Notes: generated by a model from the sequence alone, not told the origin. Positions 44,627 through 54,433 are shown, counted from the stretch's first letter. The stretch: DNA of 64,000 nt from Brevibacterium paucivorans (GCF_016907735.1 NZ_JAFBCP010000001.1:1860001-1924000); one strand, 5' to 3'. Program-made: numbers and translations.

Positions 44627-44858
44627 GCTGCTGCTGTACCCGCAGGTGGTGTTGCTGCTTGCGCCACTGCTGTTACGGGCGATCTGGGCGGCCGCTCGCC
44701 CGGCCTTGCTGGTGATGAGTTCGAGGAGTCGGGCTGCGGTGCTGTTCGTCATGATCGTGGTGCCGGTCGCGGCGCTCACTGGGGTGGGTTCCGGGTTGGA
44801 CGCTGGTCAGGTGCTGGCCGGGATGCGTCAACCGGTGCGTGGGCGGGAGGTGCGGTGA
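44613..44858 (+). CDS. Small membrane protein downstream of BlaI-type repressor
   Basis: About 81 residues starting MAMAELLLYPQVVLLLAPLL, with two membrane segments and a basic end. It overlaps the repressor by 14 bases and its stop overlaps the next start. It occupies the position of the M56 sensor peptidase in standard blaI loci and may be the truncated membrane start of one, or an unrelated small protein. Confidence 0.55.
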   Translation: MAMAELLLYPQVVLLLAPLLLRAIWAAARPALLVMSSRSRAAVLFVMIVVPVAALTGVGSGLDAGQVLAGMRQPVRGREVR

Positions 44859-46275
44859 TGCTGCGTCATGTGGTGCGGATCCTCCGCAGCGACTGGGGTG
44901 GATGGGCGCCTAGCATGGGCGTTGTCGCCGCGGTGACGATCCTGGTGACGGCGTGCACGAATCAGTTCGTATGGATCAGCTCTCCCGAGTTCGTGGACGC
45001 GGCTCGGCGGTCAGGTCTCGACGGCGGAGAGTTCGCGATGGTCTCGATGACGATCTACACGGTGATCGCGTTGCTCGCGGTGTGCTCGCTGACTGTGGTG
45101 GGCTCCGCGACGGTGGAGCGCACTCGCAGCACATTCGCCAAGTGGCGGCTGATGGGCGCCTCGCCCCGACAGGTCCGCGCCTGCCTGTGGGCGCTGGTAG
45201 GTCTGGCGAGTGTTCTCGGGGCTGTTCCGGGGGTGGTGCTCGGGTCGGTACTGAGCTCTCTCGCGGTGCCGTGGTTCAACGAGATGGCCGGTGCGAGTTT
45301 TCCGGGTGGCACCGGTGACTTCGTTCCACCGCCCTTCACGCCGAGCGCTGTGGCGTGCGGCGCAGCGCTTGTCCTCTCGGTGGTGACGTGTCTTCTGGGG
45401 CTACCTGGCCTGCGCATCGTGCGGCGCTGGTGGAGCCCGTTGAAGCGATGCGTGGGCCCGCGGCTGTTCGGAGCCGGCGTGCGTGGGGGCGGTGGCTCGT
45501 TGGAGGCCTGTTGCTGGCCTGCGCTGTGGCGATGGCGGTCGCCACGTCCCGAACGCTGGATCCTGCGCAGGTCGGGCGGTCGACCACGGCGATGGTGAAT
45601 GCGGCGACGTGGGTCGGCGGGTTGAGCGCCGCTGCGGTGTACGTGACGGGACCCGCTCTGGTGCATGTAGCTCTGAGCGTCGCGCACCAGGTCCTGCGTC
45701 TCCTTCGTGTCCCCGTGGGACAGGTGGCAGTGCGCTCGGCCCGGGCGCAGTTGGCGATGAACGCGAACTCGATCGCACCGTTGGCGGCAGCGATCGGGCT
45801 GGGTGGCGTCATCTTCACCGCGACCGGCTCTTACCTGGCGGTGATGACGCGGGCAGGTTTCCCGCTGGAGGATCCGAACCTGACTGACGTAGCTCTTCTC
45901 TCGGGGCTGTTCTGCGTGATGGCGATCGCGACGAGCATGGCGGTCATCGCGCTCAGCGGCCGCGACCAGATGCGCGAGCACACCACGCTGCGTGCATCGG
46001 GGATGAGCCCCGTACAGGTCTCTCGCTTGGTCGCGTGGCAGTCGTTCTGTCTGGCTCTATGCGCAGCCGGGATGGGGCTGCTTCCGGTGGCTCTGGTCGC
46101 GTGGCTGGTGGTCAGCTGCTCACTGGCGCTGGTGGGATCCGTTGTGCTGAGCGTCCCGTGGCTGGGACTGACCGCGGGCTTCCTGGTTTGCTGGTTCGTG
46201 TTGTGGGTCGTCCAGTTCAGCCAGGCGATGCCGTGGCTACGCCTTGAGGCAGCGGCGGGGCTGCGTCATGCCTGA
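44858..46275 (+). pseudogene. FtsX-type ABC permease, frameshifted
   Basis: Frame 1 (44858-about 45430) encodes an N-terminal permease half with four segments (ILVTACTNQFVWI, VERTRSTFAKWRLMGASPRQ). Near 45425-45435 the family motif continues in another frame as LVEPVEAMRG, followed by further membrane segments and a second RLMGAS-like loop (EHTTLRASGMSPVQVSRLVA) to 46275. A one-base change at GTGCGGCGCTGG would join the halves into about 472 residues. No ATPase gene accompanies it; the MacB-like ATPase at 50050 could supply one. Confidence 0.75.
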
Positions 46276-46320
46276 AACACTGGCAAGAGTAATCATCAGC
46301 AGTCGAGTTCTGGGAGGATC

Positions 46321-46446
46321 GGACCATCATCGACTGTTTCCGACTCATGCATCACGAGGGCATCGAGACTGCCCACGAGACACTCCGACGCCGAGCCGTA
46401 ACACCCGCGCAGGCCAGGTTTACAACGACTTTCGCAACATCGCCCA
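46321..46446 (+). pseudogene. Collapsed abiEi-abiEii junction copy
   Basis: Bases 46321-46356 repeat 42469-42504 (TIIDCFRLMHH) and 46391-46446 repeat about 42651-42706 (RNTRAGQVYND, start of the toxin), with the intervening abiEi end deleted. Several point differences. Together with the AbiE genes at 42066 it brackets the EXLDI-BlaI-permease module as direct repeats. Confidence 0.75.
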
Positions 46447-46480
46447 CGGGTTCCCCGCGTTCAGGCTCGAGGGCTAGGCG

Positions 46481-46732
46481 TCATTTTCGGTTCTTCACGT
46501 AGTTGAGAACGAGGAGGACGATGCAAGCCAGCGTCGCCACGCCAATGAGTGCGCTGACAACAGGATGGAGGCCGCTGAACGTGGTTGCGGCGTTCGCTAC
46601 GAGTCCTACCAGTACAAGTACCCAGAGCGTCACCCGTGTAGTCGACGCTGAGCGCTTCTCAACGGGTGCTTCCGATGCTCGATGAGGGGCCGGCTCGTCG
46701 ACGATCCGGTAGTCATTCTCGCTGTATGCCAT
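46481..46732 (-). CDS. Small two-TM membrane protein
   Basis: 83 residues: a polar N-terminus, then two membrane helices (VTLWVLVLVGLVANAATTF and ALIGVATLACIVLLVLNYV) and a KNRK end. No family recognised. It lies downstream of the SARP-type regulator on the same strand, 77 bases away. Confidence 0.55.
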   Translation of the reverse strand: MAYSENDYRIVDEPAPHRASEAPVEKRSASTTRVTLWVLVLVGLVANAATTFSGLHPVVSALIGVATLACIVLLVLNYVKNRK

Positions 46733-46809
46733 AGGTGTTTGCCTTCCGTCCTGTCGTCGTTGTCACCTTCACAGGTGACGCGGACATCCGACGGACATTC
46801 ACCGGACGA

Positions 46810-49800
46810 TCACAGCTGGTGCCGTCTTAGCGACGGAATAGACAGGGAGGGGAACCGGGTACTCTCACCCTCTCGATAGGTTCTTTCATATGTAGCGGAG
46901 CCGAGCGAAGCTAGGAGCATGCTCGTCATGGCGCGTACTCGGGGGCTCCCGTCATCTCGCAGGCCACGGAGACCGGTCGCGGTGCCTAGCATGCGGGCGG
47001 CTGCCTCAAACTCCTCGGCGTGGAACAGGGTGTCGGCGAGGAGCTCTGCAACTTCGGCCTGTGTACCCGCATCGCCTAGTTGCTCGGCCGCATGCCATGC
47101 CTGTTCCGCCAACTCGCGTGCTCGTTTCACATCGTCTTGTTGCAATGCGAGCGAGGCCTCCTGCTGGAGAAGCACGACGGTGAGGTAGTCAGGATCAGCT
47201 AGAGGGGTGGTGAGAAGGGCTCTCGCATCGGTCAGAAGTGCTGTTCCGCGGTAGGCGTCACCATGGTCGAGGGCGATCCGGGCAAGGCCGACCATGCAGA
47301 TCAGACGCACATCATTACTGGGCGGCGTCGTCTCAAGTGCTTCTTCGAAGACGATCTTGGCGGCTTCGGGCTGTTCAGCGCGGAGGAGTTCCTTGCCCAG
47401 ACGCACGAGGGTTACCGGTACCGCTTCGTGCAGATCGAGCGAGTGTTGCAGGTCGAGGGCGGTGCGAAGGTTGCTGATCGCGCCGTCGGCGTCGCCGTGC
47501 AACGACTGGAAGCCAGTCAGCAGAACGGCCATCTGCGCGGCCGACCACACGTCACCGACTTCTTGGAAGAGCTTGAGCGCGTGCGCGATTCCTTTCTCGG
47601 CGCGTTCGACATCGCCAGAGGCCTCATCGATCAGAGCTTCGGCGGCTATCCCCGCTGCATGTAGCCAGGGGTCGGGATGGTTGACCGCGACCGCTGCATC
47701 AACCCGTGCACGTTCGTGGTCTCCGAGGGAGAGGTGGGCCTTCGTAGCGATCTGCACCAGTGGCGGGAACACCGTCAGTGCTTCGTCATCCAGTGGCAAC
47801 ATCGGTGAGATGGGGGAACTGTTCGCGCTGTCCTGACGTGGGAGTACGGCGCGGATCGCTGCGATCACATTCCGGGTCGAGGGGTCGAGACCGTCTTGTG
47901 TACCGTCGAGCGCGGCCGTCCAGCGTTCGAGGTCGTCGTAGCGTCCTCGGATCAGCCAGTAGTAGCCCAGTGATGTGCCAAGCCGGGCTGCGCCAATGTG
48001 ATCGTCGCGGTGGAGCATCCGCCGAAGGCTGGCGATGAGATTGTCGCGTTCGCTGTCGAGGATCAACAGCGCACGACGCTGGTCGCGTCCGAGTATCAGC
48101 GTCGACGCAGCGGTCGCGAGGGCCGTGAAGTAGCGGTCCGCGACTTCGATCGCCGCTGTCTCATCGCCGGTTCCTCGTAGACGATCCGCCAGGTAGAGGC
48201 GTGGTGTTTCCAATAGGCGGTACCGGGTCGGGCCACCCAGCGGATCGTCTGTGCGGTGCAGCAGTGACTTGTCCACCAGCGAGGACAGGAGGTACTTAGT
48301 TTCTGCCTCGTCCGTCTCATCACTCTGATGGAGGGCAGCGGCACTTGCTTCGGTGGTTCCGCCGGGAAGCAGTGAGAGTCGTGCCGCGAGGCGCCGCTCG
48401 GGTTCGGAGAGCAGGTTCCACGTCCAGTCGAGCAGGGCGATGAGCGTCTGGTGTCGCCGATCTCCGGAACGGCGGGTGCCGTCCAACAATCGGAACCGCT
48501 CATCGAGGTGCTGAGCGATCTCCTGAACAGACATGGAGCGCACCCGGGTTGCGGCAAGTTCGATCGCCAGGGGAAGCCCGTCGAGCCTCCGGCAGATCTC
48601 GACCATGCTCTCTTCGTCCGACGGGGTGAGACGCAGGCCCGGCCGAGCGAGAGTAGCAAGGTCGTGGAACATGACGACCGCCTCTCCGTGTGCATGTGAG
48701 GCGTCGAGGGGATCGACGCGCAGAACCGCCTCGCCTGCAACGCCCAGAGGTTCGCGAGTGGTCGCGAGGATTCGCACCTGCGGGCATACGGAAAGCACAC
48801 GGCCCGTGAGCTCGGCGACGGAGGTGGCTAAGTGCTCGCAGGTATCCAGCAACAACAGCGTGGGCGTCGTTGAGAGGGCGGCGATGAGTCGCATCAGCCG
48901 GTCGCCTCCCGCACCGGCTATGGCTGAGTCTGACACTCCGACCTGCGAGGCAACGGCGTCGGCGAGATTGTCGTCCTCTCGTAGCATGCTTAGATCGACA
49001 AAACACACGCGTTCGGTGTCGAACTGGCAGGCGTACTCGGTTGCCAGCCGGGTCTTACCGACGCCTCCTGGCCCGACCAGAGTGACCAATCGGGCTCGGC
49101 TCATGAGGTCAGTGAGCATCGTGAGCTCCCGCTCGCGGCCGAAGAAACGCGTCAGATACGTGTTCGTCCATCGCGTTCGTGGCGCATCCTCGCCCCGGAG
49201 CAACCGCTCATGCAGTCTGCGTAGCTCGGGCGAGGGATCGGTGCCGAGTTCGTCAGCCAGCGTCCTCCGTACCTGTTCGTAGGCGCTCAGTGCTGCCGCG
49301 GTCTGCCCGTCTCGTGCAAGTGTACGGATCAGGAGCGAATGGGTGCGCTCACGGGTGGGATGTTCACGGCAGAGGTCATACAGCTCAGGCAGGATGCTAC
49401 TGGTTTCTCCAGTGTCGGCGAGGGCGTGCAGGCGGTCTTCGACGGTGCGCAGACGGAGAGACTCCAACCGAACTCTCTCACGGTCGGCGAAATCGGCGTC
49501 GATCCCACCGAACAATGCTCCCCGCCACATGCTCAGAGCCTCGTTGAGCGCGGTGAGGGCTCGGTCGGCAGCACCAGCACTCAGTAGCCGTGCGCCCTCG
49601 GCAGCGCGTTGCTCGAACAGGTGGACATCGACCTCTTGTGGCGAGAGATCGAGCACGTATCCGCCACTTTCTGCGTAGGGGCCGATTGTGAGGCCGTGCT
49701 CTCCGAGCCGTTCCCGAGTGCGTGCTACAAGACGCCGAAGCGTTTGTCTACCGCCGTCGGGCGGATGCCCGTTCCAGAGATCCTCGAGGAGGACATCGGC

Positions 49801-49926
49801 GGCCACGGCCTTCTGCGGGGTTAGGGCGAGGCGGGCTAGCAAAACGGGCATGCGACGGTTGCCGAGCGGCACCGTCTGACTCGCTCCGCCATGTACCTCG
49901 AACGTGCCGAGAATCGAAACGCGCAC
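46810..49926 (-). CDS. SARP/AfsR-type regulator with ATPase and TPR domains
   Basis: About 1038 residues. The N-terminus holds the OmpR-like DNA-binding domain (VSILGTFEVHG, LARLALTPQ) and BTAD (LFEQRAAEGARLL), then an NB-ARC/STAND ATPase with Walker A GPGGVGKT and LLLLDTCEH, and a long TPR-like helical C-terminus. Such proteins activate secondary-metabolite or transporter genes on ATP binding. GTG 49926 is chosen as the family start; it sits directly behind GAGG, so the start is uncertain. Divergent from the ABC exporter, its likely target. Confidence 0.88.
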   Translation of the reverse strand: MRVSILGTFEVHGGASQTVPLGNRRMPVLLARLALTPQKAVAADVLLEDLWNGHPPDGGRQTLRRLVARTRERLGEHGLTIGPYAESGGYVLDLSPQEVDVHLFEQRAAEGARLLSAGAADRALTALNEALSMWRGALFGGIDADFADRERVRLESLRLRTVEDRLHALADTGETSSILPELYDLCREHPTRERTHSLLIRTLARDGQTAAALSAYEQVRRTLADELGTDPSPELRRLHERLLRGEDAPRTRWTNTYLTRFFGRERELTMLTDLMSRARLVTLVGPGGVGKTRLATEYACQFDTERVCFVDLSMLREDDNLADAVASQVGVSDSAIAGAGGDRLMRLIAALSTTPTLLLLDTCEHLATSVAELTGRVLSVCPQVRILATTREPLGVAGEAVLRVDPLDASHAHGEAVVMFHDLATLARPGLRLTPSDEESMVEICRRLDGLPLAIELAATRVRSMSVQEIAQHLDERFRLLDGTRRSGDRRHQTLIALLDWTWNLLSEPERRLAARLSLLPGGTTEASAAALHQSDETDEAETKYLLSSLVDKSLLHRTDDPLGGPTRYRLLETPRLYLADRLRGTGDETAAIEVADRYFTALATAASTLILGRDQRRALLILDSERDNLIASLRRMLHRDDHIGAARLGTSLGYYWLIRGRYDDLERWTAALDGTQDGLDPSTRNVIAAIRAVLPRQDSANSSPISPMLPLDDEALTVFPPLVQIATKAHLSLGDHERARVDAAVAVNHPDPWLHAAGIAAEALIDEASGDVERAEKGIAHALKLFQEVGDVWSAAQMAVLLTGFQSLHGDADGAISNLRTALDLQHSLDLHEAVPVTLVRLGKELLRAEQPEAAKIVFEEALETTPPSNDVRLICMVGLARIALDHGDAYRGTALLTDARALLTTPLADPDYLTVVLLQQEASLALQQDDVKRARELAEQAWHAAEQLGDAGTQAEVAELLADTLFHAEEFEAAARMLGTATGLRGLRDDGSPRVRAMTSMLLASLGSATYERTYREGESTRFPSLSIPSLRRHQL

Positions 49927-49970
49927 CCTCTGATTTTCACATGCCCCTCTGAGCGTCACAAACTTGGTGT

Positions 49971-50023
49971 GACAACGTCTAGCGGTTGTCCTTCCACTGT
50001 CCGGCTCGATCGTCACAGTGGAA
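49971..50023. promoter_or_regulatory. Two inverted repeats in the SARP-ABC divergent promoter
   Basis: GACAAC-N8-GTTGTC (49971-49990) is followed at once by a perfect 9-bp repeat TTCCACTGT-N14-ACAGTGGAA (49992-50023). Both lie in the 123-base gap between divergent genes, where operators for the SARP regulator or a second regulator are expected. SARPs usually use direct repeats, so these may serve another protein. Confidence 0.5.
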
Positions 50024-50049
50024 AAGTGGCTGGACACGAAGCGAAAACG

Positions 50050-50784
50050 ATGGATCACGCAGGCTTGTTGACGATGCGCGGAGTGACCCGCACCTATGGC
50101 GTGGGCGAGCGCACCGTGCATGCGTTGCGCGATGTCTCGCTGTCGCTCGACGGCGGTAGCTTTACCGCGGTCATGGGGCCGTCCGGTTCGGGCAAGAGCA
50201 CGTTGTTGCACTGCGCCGCGGGCCTGGACCGCCCCACAGCGGGGAGCGTCGTCCTCGGCGATGTCGATCTCGCGCAGCTCTCGGAGAAGAAACTGACCCG
50301 GCTGCGTCGCGAGCGAGTCGGTTTCGTCTTCCAGGCGTACAACCTGCTAGCCGCGTTGAGCGTTGAGGACAACATCACCATGCCATTGCGCCTGGCCGGT
50401 GCTCAGGTGGATCGGGCGTGGGCGAAGCATGTTGTCGAACAGGTGGGGATGAGTACACGTCTGCATCACAGGCCATCCGAGCTCTCGGGCGGACAGCAGC
50501 AGCGCGTCGCGATCGCACGGGCGCTGATCGCCCGCCCCGACCTCATACTCGCCGACGAGCCGACCGGAGCGCTGGATTCCCGCACCGGTTCGCAGGTGCT
50601 CGACCTCCTCGCTCATGTCACCCGCGACGTGCAGCAAACCGTCTTGATGGTCACCCATGATCCACATGCGGCCTCGTACGCCGACCGGGTGGTGTTCCTC
50701 GCCGACGGCGAGATCGTGGACAGCCTTGACGCCCCGACAACGGCACAGATCACCGAGCGCATGAATCAGTTTGGTGAGGCCTGA
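50050..50784 (+). CDS. ABC transporter ATP-binding protein, MacB/LolD-like
   Basis: 244 residues: Walker [11 protein letters not shown]-loop [11 protein letters not shown], signature [15 protein letters not shown], Walker [14 protein letters not shown]-loop VTHD. ATG 50050 ([17 protein letters not shown]) is chosen; the frame runs open to 49891 over the promoter region. Its stop overlaps the permease start (TGATG), so the two make a type VII (MacB-like) mechanotransmission exporter. Confidence 0.93.
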   Translation: MDHAGLLTMRGVTRTYGVGERTVHALRDVSLSLDGGSFTAVMGPSGSGKSTLLHCAAGLDRPTAGSVVLGDVDLAQLSEKKLTRLRRERVGFVFQAYNLLAALSVEDNITMPLRLAGAQVDRAWAKHVVEQVGMSTRLHHRPSELSGGQQQRVAIARALIARPDLILADEPTGALDSRTGSQVLDLLAHVTRDVQQTVLMVTHDPHAASYADRVVFLADGEIVDSLDAPTTAQITERMNQFGEA

Positions 50785-53330
50785 TGTTCCACCTCGCTTG
50801 GAAGACTCTGCGGGTGCGCAAAGGATCGTTCGTCGCCGCGTTCGTCGTGTTGATGTGCGCATCGGCGCTGATAGCCGCGTCCGGGGTGCTTGCCGAGTCC
50901 GGTTTGCGCAGCACTGGCGAACCCCATCGGTATACGCAGGCCGATGCGGTCGTCATCGCTGACCGGTCCTTCACCCCTGACGATGGAGACTTCACCACGA
51001 CCACGCGACTCACAGAATCACCGGGCCTCCCAAATGGTCTGATCGAGACGATCCAGGCTTTGCCCGAGGTTGAGACCGCCATTGGCGACGACGACCTCGA
51101 CTTGATGCTCGGCACGCATGCCTCTGCTGAGCCGACCCCAGTCGAGGGCCACGCGTGGCAGACATCGGAATTCGGCCCCTACACACTCGTCCGCGGCGAT
51201 GCTCCGAGCAGTCCAGGAGAGATCGTGCTCACCGAGTCGATCTCCGCCCGGTTCGGCGTCACCGCTGGCGATGCGATCACCGTGTACCACCAAGCGATGC
51301 CGCACGACTACCAAGTTACCGGGATCGTCGCTGATCCACTCGACTCCGTAGAGAACACCGACCTGGTGTTCCTGCACGACGCCGACGCGCACCTGTTCGC
51401 CCCGAGTCCGGATCGGGTCTCAGCGATCGCCATCATCGCCGCAGACCAGGTGAGCGATCGTGAAGTCACGGAAGCCCTTGATCAGGCGACGGCGCAGGAT
51501 GGTGCCGAGGTATTGACCGGAGCGTCGATCAGCCGGGCAGAACACGGGGAACTGGAGCAAGGTCGGGGCCTGCTGTTGCTGGTCGCGGCCTCATTCGGTG
51601 GCTTCGCCGTGTTGATCTCGCTGTTCATGGTCGCAGGCACCCTGGCATTGGCGTTGAATGCGCGGCGACGTGAGTTTGCGGTGCTTCGTGCGATGGGAGC
51701 GACACCCGGCCAGGTGCTCTCGATGGTCGGAGCCGAAGCGCTCTTGCTCGCTGGACTCGCCTCGACGCTCGGGGCTCTGCCGGGCTTTGCACTGGCTGAG
51801 GGCATGCGCCGTGTCTTTGCCCGCGTCGGTGTCATGCCCGAATCGCTCGTCCTGTCTTTCAGCCCGATCCCGGTGCTCGTCGCTGTCGCGCTTACTGTGC
51901 TCACTGCCTGGCTTGGTGCCATCACCGTCGCCTCCGGGCCTGCACACATTCGTCCGGTCGAGGCGATGCGAGACGCCTCTCGCGAAGCCCGACAGCCAGC
52001 CGGGTGGCGCACGATTGTCGGCCTCATCTGCGTGGCGCTCGGCCTCGGTGCTGCGCTGATCCCGATCGGGCTACGTAGCGACGCCGGAACCGCCGGAACG
52101 AGTAGCGCCGCGCTCCTCCTCGTGATCGGGCTCGCCCTCGCCGGCCCGTTCGTGCTCCGTCCACTCGTCACCGTGGTCACACGGCCTCTACGTCGTTTCG
52201 GCGTCAGCGGGTTCCTCGCTGCAGAGAATTCCGAGGCTCAGGTGCGTCGTCTAGGGGGCGTTCTGATGCCGCTTCTGTTGGCCATCGGGTTTACGCTCCC
52301 GATGGTCTACAGCCAAACCATCCTCGCCCAGGCCGTCACCGACCAGATCGAAGAAGGCATTACCGCTGACGTCGTTATCGCCGACACCGGTTCGGGTGGC
52401 ATTGACCCGGACGTGCTCGCCGCGATCCAGTCGCTTCCCGAAACCGGAACTGTCACGGCAGTGCAGGACACCCAGATACTCCTGCCGTACTCGATCTTCG
52501 GCGACCCTGACGTCACCCAGACCACCGCTCGTGGCATCAGTGCAGACGGAATCACCACGACGCTCGATCCCGACATCGTCAGCGGCGATCTCACCGACCT
52601 CACTGGATCAACGATCGCTGTCGACCGCTCCACCGCCCGCATCATCAGCGCCCAGGTCGGCGATGACATCGAGGTCGTTCTCGGCGACGGCACAAGCACG
52701 ACGCTCACGGTCGTCGCGGTCTACGACCGGGGCCTCGGACTGGGCGGCGCGATCCTGCCCTCCCAAGTGCTCGACAGGCACGCCGCAGCACCTACACAGG
52801 CACTCATCAGTGCCGACGGGTCCGCCACCTCCGATGCGCTTCACGCGGCACTCGCAGACCTGCTCGCCCGGTATCCGACCCTGACTATCGCAGATCAGGC
52901 GACGTTGGCCGATCAATCACGCTCTGAAACCATGATGACCTCTTGGGTGAACCTCACCGGGCTGGTCGTGATCGTCGCGTTCATCAGCATCACCGTGGTC
53001 AACAACCTCGTCATGGCGACCCTCGAGCGGGCCCGCGAGTTCTCCCTGCTTAGACTCATCGGCACCACCCGCGCACAAATCCTCCGAATGCTCTGTTACG
53101 AAGCCCTGGTTATCACCGTCCTCGCCATCGTGCTGGGTAGCCTCATCGCAACGATACCCCTGACCGTGCTGAGCCTGGCGTTCCTTGGTAACCCCCTCCC
53201 AGCAGCCTCGCCTTGGGTCTACATCGGCGTGATCGCCACTGCCGCCGTGCTCGCGCTCACATCTACCCTCACTCCGGCCACTCGCATTCTCCGGCAGCCC
53301 ACGACGTCGACGATCGGAATCCGCGAGTGA
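50784..53330 (+). CDS. FtsX/MacB-type ABC permease, duplicated
   Basis: 848 residues with two FtsX units: an N-terminal membrane helix and periplasmic domain, three helices around residues 270-390 (REFAVLRAMGATPGQVLSMV), a further membrane pair, a second extracytoplasmic domain, and a final three-helix block (REFSLLRLIGTTRAQILRML). This is the usual actinobacterial antimicrobial-peptide or lipoprotein exporter type. Cotranscribed with its ATPase and probably controlled by the divergent SARP-type regulator. Confidence 0.92.
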   Translation: MFHLAWKTLRVRKGSFVAAFVVLMCASALIAASGVLAESGLRSTGEPHRYTQADAVVIADRSFTPDDGDFTTTTRLTESPGLPNGLIETIQALPEVETAIGDDDLDLMLGTHASAEPTPVEGHAWQTSEFGPYTLVRGDAPSSPGEIVLTESISARFGVTAGDAITVYHQAMPHDYQVTGIVADPLDSVENTDLVFLHDADAHLFAPSPDRVSAIAIIAADQVSDREVTEALDQATAQDGAEVLTGASISRAEHGELEQGRGLLLLVAASFGGFAVLISLFMVAGTLALALNARRREFAVLRAMGATPGQVLSMVGAEALLLAGLASTLGALPGFALAEGMRRVFARVGVMPESLVLSFSPIPVLVAVALTVLTAWLGAITVASGPAHIRPVEAMRDASREARQPAGWRTIVGLICVALGLGAALIPIGLRSDAGTAGTSSAALLLVIGLALAGPFVLRPLVTVVTRPLRRFGVSGFLAAENSEAQVRRLGGVLMPLLLAIGFTLPMVYSQTILAQAVTDQIEEGITADVVIADTGSGGIDPDVLAAIQSLPETGTVTAVQDTQILLPYSIFGDPDVTQTTARGISADGITTTLDPDIVSGDLTDLTGSTIAVDRSTARIISAQVGDDIEVVLGDGTSTTLTVVAVYDRGLGLGGAILPSQVLDRHAAAPTQALISADGSATSDALHAALADLLARYPTLTIADQATLADQSRSETMMTSWVNLTGLVVIVAFISITVVNNLVMATLERAREFSLLRLIGTTRAQILRMLCYEALVITVLAIVLGSLIATIPLTVLSLAFLGNPLPAASPWVYIGVIATAAVLALTSTLTPATRILRQPTTSTIGIRE

Positions 53331-53333
53331 GGC

Positions 53334-53400
53334 TGACGGTTATTGCGTACTAGGCCTCATACGCCTCTCGCCGTTCGGCGCCACGCTTCACCAACCGTCA
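53334..53400. terminator. Structured region after the ABC permease
   Basis: Arms TGACGGTT and AACCGTCA pair over 51 bases that contain a smaller CGCCG-TT-CGGCG hairpin (about 53369-53380). No clear T-run. It fills most of the gap before xerC and marks the right edge of the accessory region. Confidence 0.35.
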
Positions 53401-53443
53401 TCGCGTCGTCGCTAGAGTTGCGAACCTGGCGTACCCTTGAAGA

Positions 53444-54433
53444 ATGGCGACTTCCCCACACAACGCCACCGCAACTGGCGAACCTCAGCATGACCGGTTG
53501 AGTGCCCAATACGTCGACGCACTTAACCGCTTTCACAACGAACTGACGGTACACAAGAACGCATCGGAACACACCGTGCGCAACTACATCGCCGACGCCA
53601 CCAACCTCATGCAATTCCTCACCCACGACGGCAACGGTGACCCCATCCCTTTGGCCGACATCGAAATCGGCAACCTCCGCCAGTGGCTACTCCACCTATC
53701 TGCCCAAGGCGCCTCGTCCGGAACCCTCGCCCGTCGCATCGCAGGCATACGGTCATTCTTCACGTTCACCACCCGGGCAGGCATCACCGCCACCAACCCG
53801 GCCAGCAGACTATCCACGCCCAAAAAAGCCACCCGCCTGCCCACCGTCCTTCAGCAGTCCCACACTGAAGACGTCTTCACTCAACCGTTTGAGCCACCTG
53901 CGGACGATGCGAAGCTCACCAAGACCCAACGTGCTACACGCGCACGCGACATCGCACTCGTCGAACTGCTGTACGCCACCGGCATGCGCGTGTCCGAACT
54001 CGTCAACCTTGATGCCACCGACGTCGACTGGACCGCCGGGCTCATCACAGTTCTAGGAAAAGGAAACAAGCAACGCCGCATCCCATTCGGCGGTCCTTCA
54101 CAACGCGCACTCACCGAATGGTTAGAAGTCAGAAACCACCTGGCCAGTGACGGTCAAGAAGCCTTGTTTGTAGGCGTCCGAGGCGGCAGGATCAACCAGC
54201 GCCAAGTACGCGACGTGGTCCACAAGGCCACGGCAAAACGGGCCAACTCACCGGAAATCTCGCCCCACGGTCTACGCCACTCGGCTGCCACCCACATGGT
54301 TGAAAACGGGGCCGACATCCGCCAAGTACAAGAGTTCCTGGGCCACGCAACCCTGAGCTCAACCCAGATATACACGCACGTGAGCCTGGGCAAACTTAAG
54401 GACTCCTACACGCAGGCCCACCCACGCGCCTAA
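53444..54433 (+). CDS. xerC: Tyrosine recombinase XerC
   Basis: A 329-residue tyrosine recombinase acting with XerD at dif to resolve chromosome dimers. SAM-like N-terminal domain (HTVRNYIADATNLMQFL), catalytic Arg in YATGMRVSELVNL, HGLRHSAATHMVENG (H-x-x-R) and nucleophile Tyr in STQIYTHVS. It follows dprA in most Actinobacteria, so here it marks the right boundary of the insertion. An Asp/Pro-rich stretch near residues 150-160 is slightly long. Confidence 0.93.
   Translation: MATSPHNATATGEPQHDRLSAQYVDALNRFHNELTVHKNASEHTVRNYIADATNLMQFLTHDGNGDPIPLADIEIGNLRQWLLHLSAQGASSGTLARRIAGIRSFFTFTTRAGITATNPASRLSTPKKATRLPTVLQQSHTEDVFTQPFEPPADDAKLTKTQRATRARDIALVELLYATGMRVSELVNLDATDVDWTAGLITVLGKGNKQRRIPFGGPSQRALTEWLEVRNHLASDGQEALFVGVRGGRINQRQVRDVVHKATAKRANSPEISPHGLRHSAATHMVENGADIRQVQEFLGHATLSSTQIYTHVSLGKLKDSYTQAHPRA

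Noticed and set aside
46244-46477. 78-codon frame after the frameshifted permease
   Set aside because: Its DNA is the collapsed AbiE junction read out of frame; annotated as a remnant instead.
34592-53400. Accessory region as a prophage or a complete conjugative element
   Set aside because: No integrase, transposase, capsid, terminase or type IV secretion gene is visible; only a relaxase tail remains.
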